The notes: generated by a model from the letters alone, not told the origin. A DNA stretch of 64,000 nt from Mycolicibacterium thermoresistibile (GCF_900187065.1 NZ_LT906483.1:4464001-4528000), one strand, 5' to 3'. Shown: positions 16,088 to 24,323, numbered from the stretch's first letter. Numbers and translations are program-made.

Positions 16088-18555
16088 TGCCGGAGGATCC
16101 GCCGACCGCCCCGACTGAATCGACCCGGGCGGCCACCGTCATCAAGCTGGCCTGGTGTTGCTTGCTGGCGGCCGTGATCGCCGCTGCGCTGATGTTCCCC
16201 GTCGTGGGGGGCATCGGGCTGTTGTCGAACCGCGCGTCCGACGTGGTGGCGAACGGCTCGGCGCAGCTCGTCGAAGGCGATGTCCCGGCGGTGTCGACGA
16301 TGGTCGACGCCGAGGGCAATCCGATCGCCTGGCTGTACAGCCAGCGCCGCTGGGAGGTGCCCAGCGAGGAGATCGCCGACACGATGAAGCTGGCAATCGT
16401 GGCGATCGAGGACAAGCGCTTTGCCGAGCACAACGGTGTGGACTGGCAGGGCACGCTGACGGGCCTGACCGGGTACCTGCGTGGCGACTCCGACACTCGC
16501 GGCGGCTCCACGCTGGAACAGCAGTACGTGAAGAACTACCAACTGCTGGTGGTCGCCCAGACCGACGCCGAGAAACGCGCCGCGATCGAGACCACCCCGG
16601 CCCGCAAGCTGCGGGAGATCCGGATGGCGCTCACCCTGGACAAGACGCTGACCAAGCCTGAGATCCTCACCCGGTACCTGAACCTGGTGTCGTTCGGCAA
16701 CGGCGCGTACGGCATCCAGGACGCCGCCCAGACGTATTTCGGCATCAACGCCTCGGAGCTGGACTGGCATCAGGCCGCGTTGTTGGCCGGGCTGGTGCAG
16801 TCCACCACCGCGCTGAACCCGTACACCAATCCCGACGGCGCGCTGGCCCGGCGCAACCTGGTGCTCGACACGATGATCGACCAGCTGCCCCAGGAGGCCG
16901 AGGCGCTGCGCGCCGCCAAGGAGCAGCCGCTGGGCATCCTGCCGCGGCCCAACGAACTGCCCCGCGGCTGCATCGCCGCCGGTGACCGGGCCTTCTTCTG
17001 CGACTACGTGCTGGAGTACCTGGCCCGGGCCGGGATCAGCAAGGAGCAGGTCGCCAAGGGCGGGTATCTGATCAAGACCACGCTGGACCCCGAGGTGCAG
17101 CGTGCGGTGAAGTCGGCGATCGACCAGTACGCGCGTCCCGACGCCAACGGCGTGGCCAGCGTGATGAGCGTGATCCGGCCGGGTAAGGAGTCGCACCCGG
17201 TGCTGGCGATGGCGAGCAGCCGGCACTACGGGCTGAACTCCGAGGCCGGCGAGACCATGCAGCCGCAGCCGTTCTCGCTGGTCGGTCACGGCGCCGGGTC
17301 GGTGTTCAAGATCTTCACCACGGCCGCGGCGATGGAGATGGGCATGGGGATCAACACCCAGCTCGAGGCGCCGGCGTTCTTCCAGGCCAAGGGGCTCGGC
17401 AGCAGTGACACCCCCGGCTGCCCGGCGGCCACCTGGTGTGTGCGCAACGCCGGCAGCTACCGCGGCTCGATGAACGTCACCGACGCGCTGGCCACCTCCC
17501 CGAACACGGCGTTCGCCAAGTTGATCTCGCAGATCGGCGTGCCGCGCACCGTCGACATGGCGGTCCGGCTGGGGTTGCGGTCCTACGCCCAGCCCGGCAC
17601 CGCCCGCGATTACGACCCGAACTCCGACGAGAGCATCGCCGACTGGGTGAAGCGGCAGAACATCGGCTCGTTCACGCTGGGCCCGATCGAGGTGAACGCG
17701 CTGGAGCTGTCGAATGTGGCCGCCACGCTCGCCTCGGGCGGGGTGTGGTGCCCGCCGAACCCGATCGACAAGGTCTACGACCGGCACGGCAACGAGGTGT
17801 CGGTGACGACCGAGACCTGCGAACAGGTCGTCCCCGAGGGGCTGGCCAACACGCTGGCCAATGCGATGAGCGAGGACGACCGGGGTGCCGGTACCGCGGC
17901 CGGCGCCGCCGCGTCGGTGGGCTGGGATCTTCCGATGTCCGGCAAGACCGGTACCACCGAGTCGAACCGCTCCTCGGCGTTCTTGGGCTTCACCAATCAG
18001 CTGGCCGCCGCCAACTACATCTACGACGATTCCAACAGTCCCGGTGAGCTGTGTTCGTTCCCGTTGCGGCGGTGCGGGTCGGGCGACCTGTTCGGCGGCA
18101 ATGAGCCGGCTCGCACCTGGTTCGCCGCGATGAAGCCGATCGCCGAGAAGTTCGGCCCGGTGGCGCTGCCGCCCACCGATCCGCGTTATGTCGACGGCGG
18201 ACCCGGCTCCCGGGTGCCGAGTGTGTCGGGGCTGAGCGAGGAAGCCGCGCGGCAGCGTCTGCGCGACGCCGGTTTCCAGGTCGCCGACGGGGTCGCGACC
18301 GTCAACAGCAGTGCGCGGCGCGGAACCGTGGTGGGCACCAACCCGTCCGGGCAGACCATTCCCGGGTCGATCGTGACGATCCAGGTGAGCAACGGCATCC
18401 CGCCGGCTCCACCACCGCCGCCGACGATCCGGGTGCCCGACATCCCCGGCGGGCCGCCACCCCCGATCGGCCAGACCGTGGTGGAGATCCCGGGTCTGCC
18501 GCCGATCACGGTGCCGGTGCTCGGGCCGCCGCCACCGCCACCGCCGCCGCCGTGA
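16087..18555 (+). CDS. ponA2: Bifunctional penicillin-binding protein PonA2
   Basis: An 822-residue class A PBP that polymerises and cross-links peptidoglycan at the outer membrane face. It has one N-terminal membrane helix (about 22-42). The glycosyltransferase domain shows EDKRFAEHNGVDW and GGSTLEQQYVKN. The transpeptidase has SxxK in GAGSVFKIF, SxN in SPNTAF and KTG in SGKTGTTE. A PASTA domain (about 705-770) is followed by a Pro-rich tail. Orthologue of Rv3682, linked to survival in non-replicating and low-oxygen states. Divergent from whiB4. Confidence 0.96.
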   Translation: MPEDPPTAPTESTRAATVIKLAWCCLLAAVIAAALMFPVVGGIGLLSNRASDVVANGSAQLVEGDVPAVSTMVDAEGNPIAWLYSQRRWEVPSEEIADTMKLAIVAIEDKRFAEHNGVDWQGTLTGLTGYLRGDSDTRGGSTLEQQYVKNYQLLVVAQTDAEKRAAIETTPARKLREIRMALTLDKTLTKPEILTRYLNLVSFGNGAYGIQDAAQTYFGINASELDWHQAALLAGLVQSTTALNPYTNPDGALARRNLVLDTMIDQLPQEAEALRAAKEQPLGILPRPNELPRGCIAAGDRAFFCDYVLEYLARAGISKEQVAKGGYLIKTTLDPEVQRAVKSAIDQYARPDANGVASVMSVIRPGKESHPVLAMASSRHYGLNSEAGETMQPQPFSLVGHGAGSVFKIFTTAAAMEMGMGINTQLEAPAFFQAKGLGSSDTPGCPAATWCVRNAGSYRGSMNVTDALATSPNTAFAKLISQIGVPRTVDMAVRLGLRSYAQPGTARDYDPNSDESIADWVKRQNIGSFTLGPIEVNALELSNVAATLASGGVWCPPNPIDKVYDRHGNEVSVTTETCEQVVPEGLANTLANAMSEDDRGAGTAAGAAASVGWDLPMSGKTGTTESNRSSAFLGFTNQLAAANYIYDDSNSPGELCSFPLRRCGSGDLFGGNEPARTWFAAMKPIAEKFGPVALPPTDPRYVDGGPGSRVPSVSGLSEEAARQRLRDAGFQVADGVATVNSSARRGTVVGTNPSGQTIPGSIVTIQVSNGIPPAPPPPPTIRVPDIPGGPPPPIGQTVVEIPGLPPITVPVLGPPPPPPPPP

Positions 18556-18576
18556 TCGACGGGCCGTGCTCGGTGG

Positions 18577-18618
18577 GCACCGGCTCACCAGCACCGGCTC
18601 ATCGGCACCGGCTCACCA
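18577..18618. repeat. 14-bp tandem repeat, three copies
   Basis: Units begin at 18577, 18591 and 18605 in the gap after ponA2. The core GCACCGGCTCA is identical in all three. They lie 40-80 bases before the promoter-like box of the next gene. Confidence 0.85.
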
Positions 18619-18671
18619 GTACTGATGCGGGTGCACGGGCCCGTCGCGCCGTAGCGCAGTAGGCTGCCTGC

Positions 18672-19649
18672 ATGCCCGTTGCATCATCCCGATCGGTTGC
18701 GCGGAAGTCGGCAGCGCTGGCCGTCGGCTCGCTGGCCGCCGGAATCGGTTACGCGTCGTTGATCGAACGCAACGCGTTCACGCTGCGTGAGGTGACCATG
18801 CCGGTGCTGGCGCCGGGCTCGACGCCGCTGAAGGTGCTGCACATCAGCGACATCCACATGCGGCCGACCCAGCGCCGCAAGCAGGCCTGGCTGCGTGAGC
18901 TGGCCCGGTTGGAGCCGGACCTGGTGGTCAACACCGGCGACAACCTGGCGCACCCGAAGGCGGTGCCGACGGTGGTGCAGGCACTGAACCCGCTGCTGTC
19001 GCTGCCCGGGCTGTTCGTCTTCGGCAGCAACGACTACTTCGCGCCGCGGCTGAAGAACCCGCTGAACTACGTCGTCAAACCGTCGCACCGGGTGTTCGGC
19101 GAACCGCTGCCCTGGCAGGATCTGCGGGCGGCGTTCACCGAGCGCGGCTGGCTGGATCTGACCCACACCCGCCGCGTCATCGAGGTGGCGGGGTTGCGGA
19201 TCGCCGCGGCCGGGGTGGACGATCCGCACCTCAAACGGGACCGCTATCCGACCATCGCCGGGCCGGCCGACCGCACCGCCAATCTGACGCTGGGCCTCAC
19301 CCACTCCCCCGAGCCGCGGGTGCTGGACCGGTTCGCCGCCGACGGCTACCAGCTGGTGCTGGCCGGGCACACCCACGGCGGTCAGCTGTGCCTGCCGTTC
19401 TACGGCGCGTTGGTGACCAATTGCGAACTGGACCGGTCGCGTGCCAAGGGCGCGTCCCGATGGGGCGCGAACATGGCGCTGCACGTGTCCGCCGGCATCG
19501 GCACCTCGCCGTACGCGCCGGTGCGGTTCTGCTGCCGCCCGGAGGCAACGCTGTTGACGCTGGTGGCCGCGCCTAGCGGCGGCGCGGACAGCGGATCGCA
19601 TGCCGGCCGCGCCCATCCCACCGTCTCGGCGCAGAAGACCACCGGTTGA
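18672..19649 (+). CDS. Membrane-anchored metallophosphoesterase
   Basis: A 325-residue calcineurin-like phosphoesterase, orthologue of Rv3683. The dimetal motifs are present: DIHMRP, NTGDNL, GSNDY and GHTHGGQL. The N-terminus (about residues 10-28) is a hydrophobic segment that may be a signal anchor. Related YkuE-type enzymes act on lipid-linked or cell-wall phosphates; the substrate here is unknown. TAGGCT six bases before ATG 18672 suggests a leaderless mRNA. Its TGA overlaps the next ATG. Confidence 0.88.
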   Translation: MPVASSRSVARKSAALAVGSLAAGIGYASLIERNAFTLREVTMPVLAPGSTPLKVLHISDIHMRPTQRRKQAWLRELARLEPDLVVNTGDNLAHPKAVPTVVQALNPLLSLPGLFVFGSNDYFAPRLKNPLNYVVKPSHRVFGEPLPWQDLRAAFTERGWLDLTHTRRVIEVAGLRIAAAGVDDPHLKRDRYPTIAGPADRTANLTLGLTHSPEPRVLDRFAADGYQLVLAGHTHGGQLCLPFYGALVTNCELDRSRAKGASRWGANMALHVSAGIGTSPYAPVRFCCRPEATLLTLVAAPSGGADSGSHAGRAHPTVSAQKTTG

Positions 19650-20767
19650 TGGGACGCGGGGCGGTGGGCCGGTCGACGGCCGGCGCGTCCCGCACCCAGC
19701 CGCGGGAGTGGGTGCACCGCGCGATCCGGTTGATCGAGGCCGATGCGCGGCGCAGCGCCGACACCCATCTGCTGCGCTACCCGTTGCCGGAGGCGTGGCG
19801 CTCGGCCGATGTGCAGCTGTATCTCAAGGATGAGAGCACGCACATCACCGGCAGCCTCAAGCACCGGTTGGCGAGGTCACTGTTCCTCTACGGGTTGTGC
19901 AACGGCTGGATCGGTGAGCACACCACGATCATCGAGGCGTCGTCGGGGTCCACGGCGGTGTCGGAGGCCTACTTCGCGGCGCTGCTGGGGCTGCCGTTCA
20001 TCGCGGTGGTCCCGGCGTCGACGAGCAGCGCCAAGATCGAACTCATCGAAGCCCAGGGCGGGCGGTGCCATTTCGTCGCGGAACCGTCCCAGGTGTACGC
20101 CGAGGCGGAGCGGCTGGCCGAGGAGACCGGCGGCCATTACCTCGACCAGTTCACCAACGCCGAGCGGGCCACCGACTGGCGCGGGAACAACAACATCGCC
20201 GAGTCGATCTTCCAGCAGATGAGCGCCGAGCCGCATCCGATTCCGGAGTGGATCGTGGTGGGCGCGGGCACCGGCGGCACCAGCGCCACCATCGGGCGGT
20301 ATGTGCGCTACCGCTGTCACGACACCCGGTTGTGTGTGGTCGACCCGGAGAACTCCGCATTCTTCCCGGCGTATGCGCAGGGCCTCGACGATGTGGTCAC
20401 CACCGAGTCGTCGCGGATCGAGGGCATCGGCCGGCAGCGGGTGGAACCGTCGTTCCTGCCCGGGGTGGTCGACCGGATGATCGCGGTGCCCGACGCCGCG
20501 TCGGTCGCCGCGGCGCACCATGCCAGCCGCGTGCTGGGCCGCCGGGTGGGACCGTCGACCGGCACCCATCTGTGGGGTGCGTTCACCCTGCTGGCCGAGA
20601 TGGTGGCCGAGGGGCGCCGTGGTTCGGTGGTGACGTTGCTGGCCGACAGCGGCGACCGCTATCACGACACCTACTTCAACGACGAGTGGCTCACCAAGCA
20701 GGGCCTCGACGTGTCGGCGGCCGATGCGGTGCTCGACGAGTTCGAGCGGTCCGGCCGCTGGCCGTGA
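19649..20767 (+). CDS. cds1: PLP-dependent cysteine desulfhydrase/synthase-like (Cds1)
   Basis: A 372-residue fold-type II PLP enzyme of the cysteine synthase group, orthologue of Rv3684. In M. tuberculosis that enzyme breaks cysteine into H2S, pyruvate and ammonia. The PLP lysine is in GSLKHRL, the substrate loop in SSGSTAVSEA, and the phosphate-binding Gly loop in GAGTGGTSATIG. ATG 19649 overlaps the preceding stop (TGATG); TTG 19646 is an unlikely alternative. The last 97 bases overlap a possible antisense small gene. Confidence 0.88.
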   Translation: MGRGAVGRSTAGASRTQPREWVHRAIRLIEADARRSADTHLLRYPLPEAWRSADVQLYLKDESTHITGSLKHRLARSLFLYGLCNGWIGEHTTIIEASSGSTAVSEAYFAALLGLPFIAVVPASTSSAKIELIEAQGGRCHFVAEPSQVYAEAERLAEETGGHYLDQFTNAERATDWRGNNNIAESIFQQMSAEPHPIPEWIVVGAGTGGTSATIGRYVRYRCHDTRLCVVDPENSAFFPAYAQGLDDVVTTESSRIEGIGRQRVEPSFLPGVVDRMIAVPDAASVAAAHHASRVLGRRVGPSTGTHLWGAFTLLAEMVAEGRRGSVVTLLADSGDRYHDTYFNDEWLTKQGLDVSAADAVLDEFERSGRWP

Positions 20768-20841
20768 TCCCCGGTCAGATACAGCCACAGCGCCGCTGCG
20801 ACGAAGAATCCGATGTAGAGGGCGGCTCCCAATGTTGTCAT
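20671..20841 (-). CDS. Possible small membrane protein, antisense to cds1 3' end
   Basis: A 56-residue frame starting ATG 20841 with GGGAGG eight bases upstream, a near-ideal ribosome-binding site. Residues 4-22 (LGAALYIGFFVAAALWLYL) form a convincing membrane helix; the rest is Ser-rich and polar. The 3' part overlaps the end of cds1 on the other strand. It might be real, or only the N-terminal helix may be conserved. No function can be given. Confidence 0.5.
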   Translation of the reverse strand: MTTLGAALYIGFFVAAALWLYLTGDHGQRPDRSNSSSTASAADTSRPCLVSHSSLK

Positions 20842-20931
20842 CCCCGACGCCTCCCTTCCCGCATGCGTCAGGCCAGCTGCGATCACGTGGCTCAACGTCG
20901 GGCGGCGCCGGTTTCTTCCCGGCTTCTCGGT

Positions 20932-20964
20932 ACTTCTCCGGGACTTCTCCGGGACTTCGACGGG
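20932..20964. repeat. 11-bp repeats upstream of tRNA-Pro
   Basis: Three head-to-tail 11-bp units (20932, 20943, 20954; the last diverged) end about 60 bases before the tRNA gene. The period equals one helical turn. A TTGGCT -35-like hexamer follows at 20981-20986. Confidence 0.75.
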
Positions 20965-21024
20965 GTGAGGGGAAACCCGTTTGGCTTCCCGCCGCAGCGG
21001 TGCGATACCCTGTCATAGCTTCAT

Positions 21025-21098
<74 letters not shown>

Positions 21099-21118
21099 CT
21101 CGGTGATTTCACGAGAGG

Positions 21119-21159
21119 CCCGCTCCTCGGCCTGGTAACCCAGGCGGGAGCGGGTTTTT
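21119..21159 (+). terminator. Intrinsic terminator after tRNA-Pro
   Basis: An 8 bp stem (21119-21126/21147-21154) with a 20-base loop is followed by five T residues at 21155-21159. This is one of the few canonical hairpin plus U-tract terminators in the window. Confidence 0.88.
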
Positions 21160-21468
21160 CGTTTTCATGTGGTTTTCATGCGGTTTCAGTGGCACCGGTC
21201 GCAACAGTCGCAGCCGCATGTGAGTGTGCTGTGGCTGCGATGAATGTCCGCCGGCTGACGTGACGGTGTCCCGGCTGTCGAGAATCGGCCGAATAGGCCC
21301 GGTGGCCGCACCCTCAGCACAGCCGCCACACATCCGGCGCACCACCCACACGGTCGCGACAGCACCGACACACTCGCGGCGGCGGATGCACTCGGCGCGG
21401 ACCTTCCTCGACGTTGCGGGACCGTCAAAAGCGTTTGACGAACGTCGAGGTGGGGAACGATAGAGGCC
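21160..21468. other. Intergenic region before the diiron oxidase gene
   Basis: About 300 bases without a convincing gene on either strand. The only clear structure is the nested palindrome at 21406-21450. No tRNA remnant, integrase remnant or direct repeat of the tRNA end was seen. Confidence 0.6.
21406..21450. promoter_or_regulatory. Nested palindrome upstream of the diiron oxidase gene
   Basis: The outer arms 21406-21415 and 21441-21450 are perfect 10-mers. Inside, 21423-21429 and 21434-21440 form a second perfect 7-bp dyad with a 4-base loop. The first arm pair is offset by 7 bases on one side. It ends 18 bases before the start codon, so it may be an operator or a structured leader. Confidence 0.6.
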
Positions 21469-22518
21469 GTGACCGTGCCTTCTTTGCCCTCGACGTCCGC
21501 GGCCCCCCGGAAGTTCGCCGAACCCCGCCTGCCGACCGCGGTCGGGCCGTTGTCCGCAGCGGTGATCAACGTGCTGGCCGAACGTCCGCCCCGCCGCACG
21601 TTGATCCGCATCGACGCGCCGATCGGCGACGCCGACCCGTACGGGCTGGATCTGCAGCTGGCGCTCTACACCTGCTACGAGTTGCACTACCGCGGCTTCG
21701 CCGGCGTGGACCCGCGTTGGGAGTGGAATCCGGCGCTGCTGCACCTGCGCGGTCAGCTCGAGGACGCGTTCCTGGCCGCGGTGCGTCGCGACGTCGGGCC
21801 GATCGAATCGGACGTCACCGCCGCCGACGAGATGGAGCGGCTGGCCCGCGAACCGGTCGACGGCCATCCCGATGCGACCGGCCCGTCGTACCACCTGCGC
21901 GACTCCGGCACGTGGGAGCAGATGCGGGAGTACTTCATTCACCGCTCGCTGTATCACCTCAAGGAGGCCGATCCGCACGCGTTCGCGATCCCCCGGCTGA
22001 TCGGGCAGGCCAAGGCGTCGTTCGTCGCCGTGGAGTTCGACGAGTACGGCGGCGGCCGCGGCCCGCGGGTGCATCAGGAGTTGTACGCCGATCTGCTCGA
22101 GGCCGCCGGCCTGGACACCACCTACCTGGGCTACATCGACGCCGTCGGCGCCGACACCTTGGCCACGGTCAACCTGATGTCGTTGTTCGGGTTGCACCGG
22201 GAGTTCCGCGGCGCGGCGGTCGGGCATTTCGCCTCCACCGAGATCACCTCGTCGCCGGGGTCCCGCCGGCTGGTCCAGGCATTGCAGCGGCTCGGCGCAC
22301 CCGAGGCGTGTATCGCGTTCTACGCCGAACACGTCGAGGCGGACGCCGTGCACGAGCAGGTGGTGCGCACCGACGTGGTCGGGGATCTGGTGGCGCGGGA
22401 GCCGCGGCTGGACCGCGATGTGGTGTTCGGGATCCGCGCGCATGCGGTGGTCGAGGACCGGCTTGCCGGGCATTTGATGGCGTGCTGGAACGCCGGCCGC
22501 AGCTCGCTACGTCACTGA
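21469..22518 (+). CDS. Heme-oxygenase-like diiron oxidase family protein
   Basis: A 349-residue protein of the type annotated as 'iron-containing redox enzyme family' (heme-oxygenase-like diiron oxidases). Candidate iron ligands occur in YELHYRGF, EFDEYGGG (the HDO-type E...DE.G pattern) and FYAEHVEADAVHEQ. These enzymes use a transient diiron centre and O2 to cleave or oxidise amino- or fatty-acid-type substrates; the substrate here is unknown. GTG 21469 gives the length stated, while GTG 21475 has better spacing to AGAGG. It is convergent with a CDGSH/methyltransferase pair. Confidence 0.78.
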   Translation: MTVPSLPSTSAAPRKFAEPRLPTAVGPLSAAVINVLAERPPRRTLIRIDAPIGDADPYGLDLQLALYTCYELHYRGFAGVDPRWEWNPALLHLRGQLEDAFLAAVRRDVGPIESDVTAADEMERLAREPVDGHPDATGPSYHLRDSGTWEQMREYFIHRSLYHLKEADPHAFAIPRLIGQAKASFVAVEFDEYGGGRGPRVHQELYADLLEAAGLDTTYLGYIDAVGADTLATVNLMSLFGLHREFRGAAVGHFASTEITSSPGSRRLVQALQRLGAPEACIAFYAEHVEADAVHEQVVRTDVVGDLVAREPRLDRDVVFGIRAHAVVEDRLAGHLMACWNAGRSSLRH

Positions 22519-22525
22519 GTGACGT
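22509..22525. terminator. Small hairpin between convergent genes
   Basis: A 7 bp perfect dyad (22509-22515/22519-22525) centred on the TGA stop of the diiron oxidase gene and touching the stop of the opposing gene. It is a weak, U-less candidate terminator. Confidence 0.35.
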
Positions 22526-22788
22526 CAGTTCTGGGTCGCCGCGCTCTGGGACACCGCGTTCTGGGGCACCGCGTTCTGAGCCGAGCTGTCGGCGGGCGGT
22601 TTCTGCCGACGGCGGTGGCTGGTGTCGCACAGCGGATAGTTCTTGCTGCGCCGGCACGTGCAGATCGCGACCATGAACCGGTCGGACTCGACCACCGCGC
22701 CGTCGGGCAGCTCGATACACACCGGGCCCTCCACCAGGATCGGTCCGTTGGGCACCACCCGCACGATGCGGGCCTCGCGAGCGGTCAC
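22525..22788 (-). CDS. CDGSH-type iron-sulfur protein
   Basis: An 87-residue protein with one CDGSH motif: CTCRRSKNYPLCDTSH, with three Cys and one His spaced as in 2Fe-2S CDGSH proteins. The signature reads CDTSH, replacing the conserved Gly. A strand-rich N-terminus (PNGPILVEGPVCIELPDG) is typical of bacterial members. The C-terminal tail is built from imperfect 15-bp repeats encoding QNAVP/QNAVS. GTG 22788 overlaps the methyltransferase stop by four bases, so the two are translationally coupled. Likely cytosolic electron or cluster carrier (family inference). Confidence 0.85.
   Translation of the reverse strand: MTAREARIVRVVPNGPILVEGPVCIELPDGAVVESDRFMVAICTCRRSKNYPLCDTSHRRRQKPPADSSAQNAVPQNAVSQSAATQN
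22535..22575. repeat. 15-bp repeats in the CDGSH protein tail
   Basis: About two and a half imperfect 15-bp units encode the QNAV(P/S)-like C-terminal tail. They are in frame, so copy changes leave the Fe-S domain untouched. Confidence 0.7.
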
Positions 22789-23540
22789 GGCTTGTCCGCC
22801 CGGATCACCACGAGTTGTTCCTCCCGACGCCCGGGATCGAGCATGCCGAGACGTTCCAGGAACGCGGCCCGGGCGGTGAGCACCGGGCCGAAGGGAATCC
22901 ACTGCTCGGCAATGACTTCGGCGTTCAGCCCGCCGGTGCGCAGCGCGGCCAGGCTCTGGTCGACTCCGGAGAACTCCGAGTGCACCACCAGCAGCGATCC
23001 GCCGTCGGCCAGCAGGGCCGGCGCGGCGGCACACAGCGGATCGAGCACCATCCGGCCGTTCTGGCCGGCGTTCCAGGCCTGCGGCGGGCCGGCGTGCGGG
23101 GGAATCCGGTCGGTGTCGTCGTCCCCGCCGTGCGGCACGTACGGCGGATTGCACACCACGGTGTCGTACGGCCCGAACTCCACCGCGCGGGCCCACGAGC
23201 CCAGCCGGACGTCGACGTCCACACCGGCGGACAGTGCGTTCGCCCGGGCGCAGCGCACCGCGCGGTGGCAGATGTCGAAGGCGCTGACGTGGAACGCTCC
23301 CTGCCTGGCGGCGTTGATCGCCACCACACCGCTTCCGGTGCACAGATCGACGACTCGACGGTCGACGGCCAGCCCGGTTCGGTCCAGCACATCGACGAGC
23401 AGCCGGGAGTCCTCCTGCGGGGCGTACACGCCCGGTGGGGCGGAGATACCGCCGGACCGGCCGGCGGTATCCAAAGCGTCGCGGACATCGGTGTATGCGG
23501 TTGTCACATCGGCCTTTCGACGGTCCAGCAAGCTCATCAT
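22785..23540 (-). CDS. MTQ2/HemK2-like protein methyltransferase
   Basis: A 251-residue class I SAM methyltransferase. The SAM motif VVDLCTGSGVVAI lies near residues 63-75. The N-methyltransferase signature VCNPPYVP identifies the HemK/PrmC-MTQ2 group, which methylates Gln (or N-donors). A separate release-factor methyltransferase PrmC is normally encoded elsewhere in mycobacteria, so this may act on a different protein or small molecule (inference). ATG 23540 or 23537. It is coupled to the CDGSH gene by a GTGA overlap. Confidence 0.82.
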   Translation of the reverse strand: MMSLLDRRKADVTTAYTDVRDALDTAGRSGGISAPPGVYAPQEDSRLLVDVLDRTGLAVDRRVVDLCTGSGVVAINAARQGAFHVSAFDICHRAVRCARANALSAGVDVDVRLGSWARAVEFGPYDTVVCNPPYVPHGGDDDTDRIPPHAGPPQAWNAGQNGRMVLDPLCAAAPALLADGGSLLVVHSEFSGVDQSLAALRTGGLNAEVIAEQWIPFGPVLTARAAFLERLGMLDPGRREEQLVVIRADKP

Positions 23541-23629
23541 CGAGCTACGCGGGAACTAATGCCCTGTTTGACCGCGGTTGAAACGCGCCGCGACGTTTGC
23601 CGACCGGCGGGCCCGGGCACCTGAGACAC

Positions 23630-24298
23630 ATGAGTGCCTCTGACCTTGCCGCCCTACCCGTCCGGTTGGGGTCCGCGATCCGGCACCGCCGCCTGTTCCA
23701 TCCGGCCGGGGTGCTGGCCGGCGGAACCCTCGAGCGGCTCGCCGCGCCGGGTGACGGTCTGCCGATGGTGTCCGGCGAGGTCATCGGCCGGGTGTCGAAG
23801 GGCATCGGCCTGCCGGGGTCGGTCCCCGACATCGTCGGCCTGGCCTGGCGGATGCCCCCGCACCCGCCGCCGGGCCCGCCGTGGGACGTGCTGTTGGCGT
23901 CCACCACGGGCGGCCCGCTGGGCCGGCTGCTGCTCCGCCCGGCGATCGGCTGGACCGGCGTGACGACGTCGAGCCTGATGCCGGTCCGCTACGCGGGTGG
24001 CACCTGGTGGCTCCGCGGCCGGGTGGCGTCCGTCTTCGAGCAACCCGGTCTGTCGCTGGACGCGGTCGCCGAACGCATCGCCGACGGCGGCATGGTGTTC
24101 GACATCGAGCAGGCGGCCGGCACCGGCCGGTTCCGCCCGCTGGCCCAGCTCACCCTGCACGACCTGATCACCGGGCGCGAGGTGTCGTTCGACCCCGTCC
24201 TCAACACCGCGCCGGGGGTGCAGTTGTTGCCCGGGTGGTTGGCCGATTTCCGGCGGGCCGCCTACCGGCGCAGCCGCGAAGGCCGCTCAGCCGAGTGA
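23630..24298 (+). CDS. Catalase-superfamily-like hypothetical protein
   Basis: A 222-residue protein often labelled 'phosphodiesterase' in mycobacterial genomes. It has the succession RLFHPAGVLAGGTLER, RVSKGIGLPGSVPDIVGLAWRMP and WDVLLAST. The second block recalls the R-F-S...D-P-R-G-F-A-L-K core of catalase, so I suggest a catalase-like heme fold without the full active site. No signal peptide. ATG 23630. It is divergent from the methyltransferase. The real activity is unknown. Confidence 0.6.
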   Translation: MSASDLAALPVRLGSAIRHRRLFHPAGVLAGGTLERLAAPGDGLPMVSGEVIGRVSKGIGLPGSVPDIVGLAWRMPPHPPPGPPWDVLLASTTGGPLGRLLLRPAIGWTGVTTSSLMPVRYAGGTWWLRGRVASVFEQPGLSLDAVAERIADGGMVFDIEQAAGTGRFRPLAQLTLHDLITGREVSFDPVLNTAPGVQLLPGWLADFRRAAYRRSREGRSAE

Positions 24299-24323
24299 TC
24301 CGGCCGATGATCCGGAGGGGTCG

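Noticed and set aside
15940..18594. An 884-codon open frame antisense to ponA2.
   Set aside because: Mirror frame of a strongly conserved gene; no homology features in its translation.
18577..18618. Short repeats as a CRISPR array.
   Set aside because: Units are directly adjacent without spacers, too short, and no cas genes are present; the same holds for the other tandem repeats.
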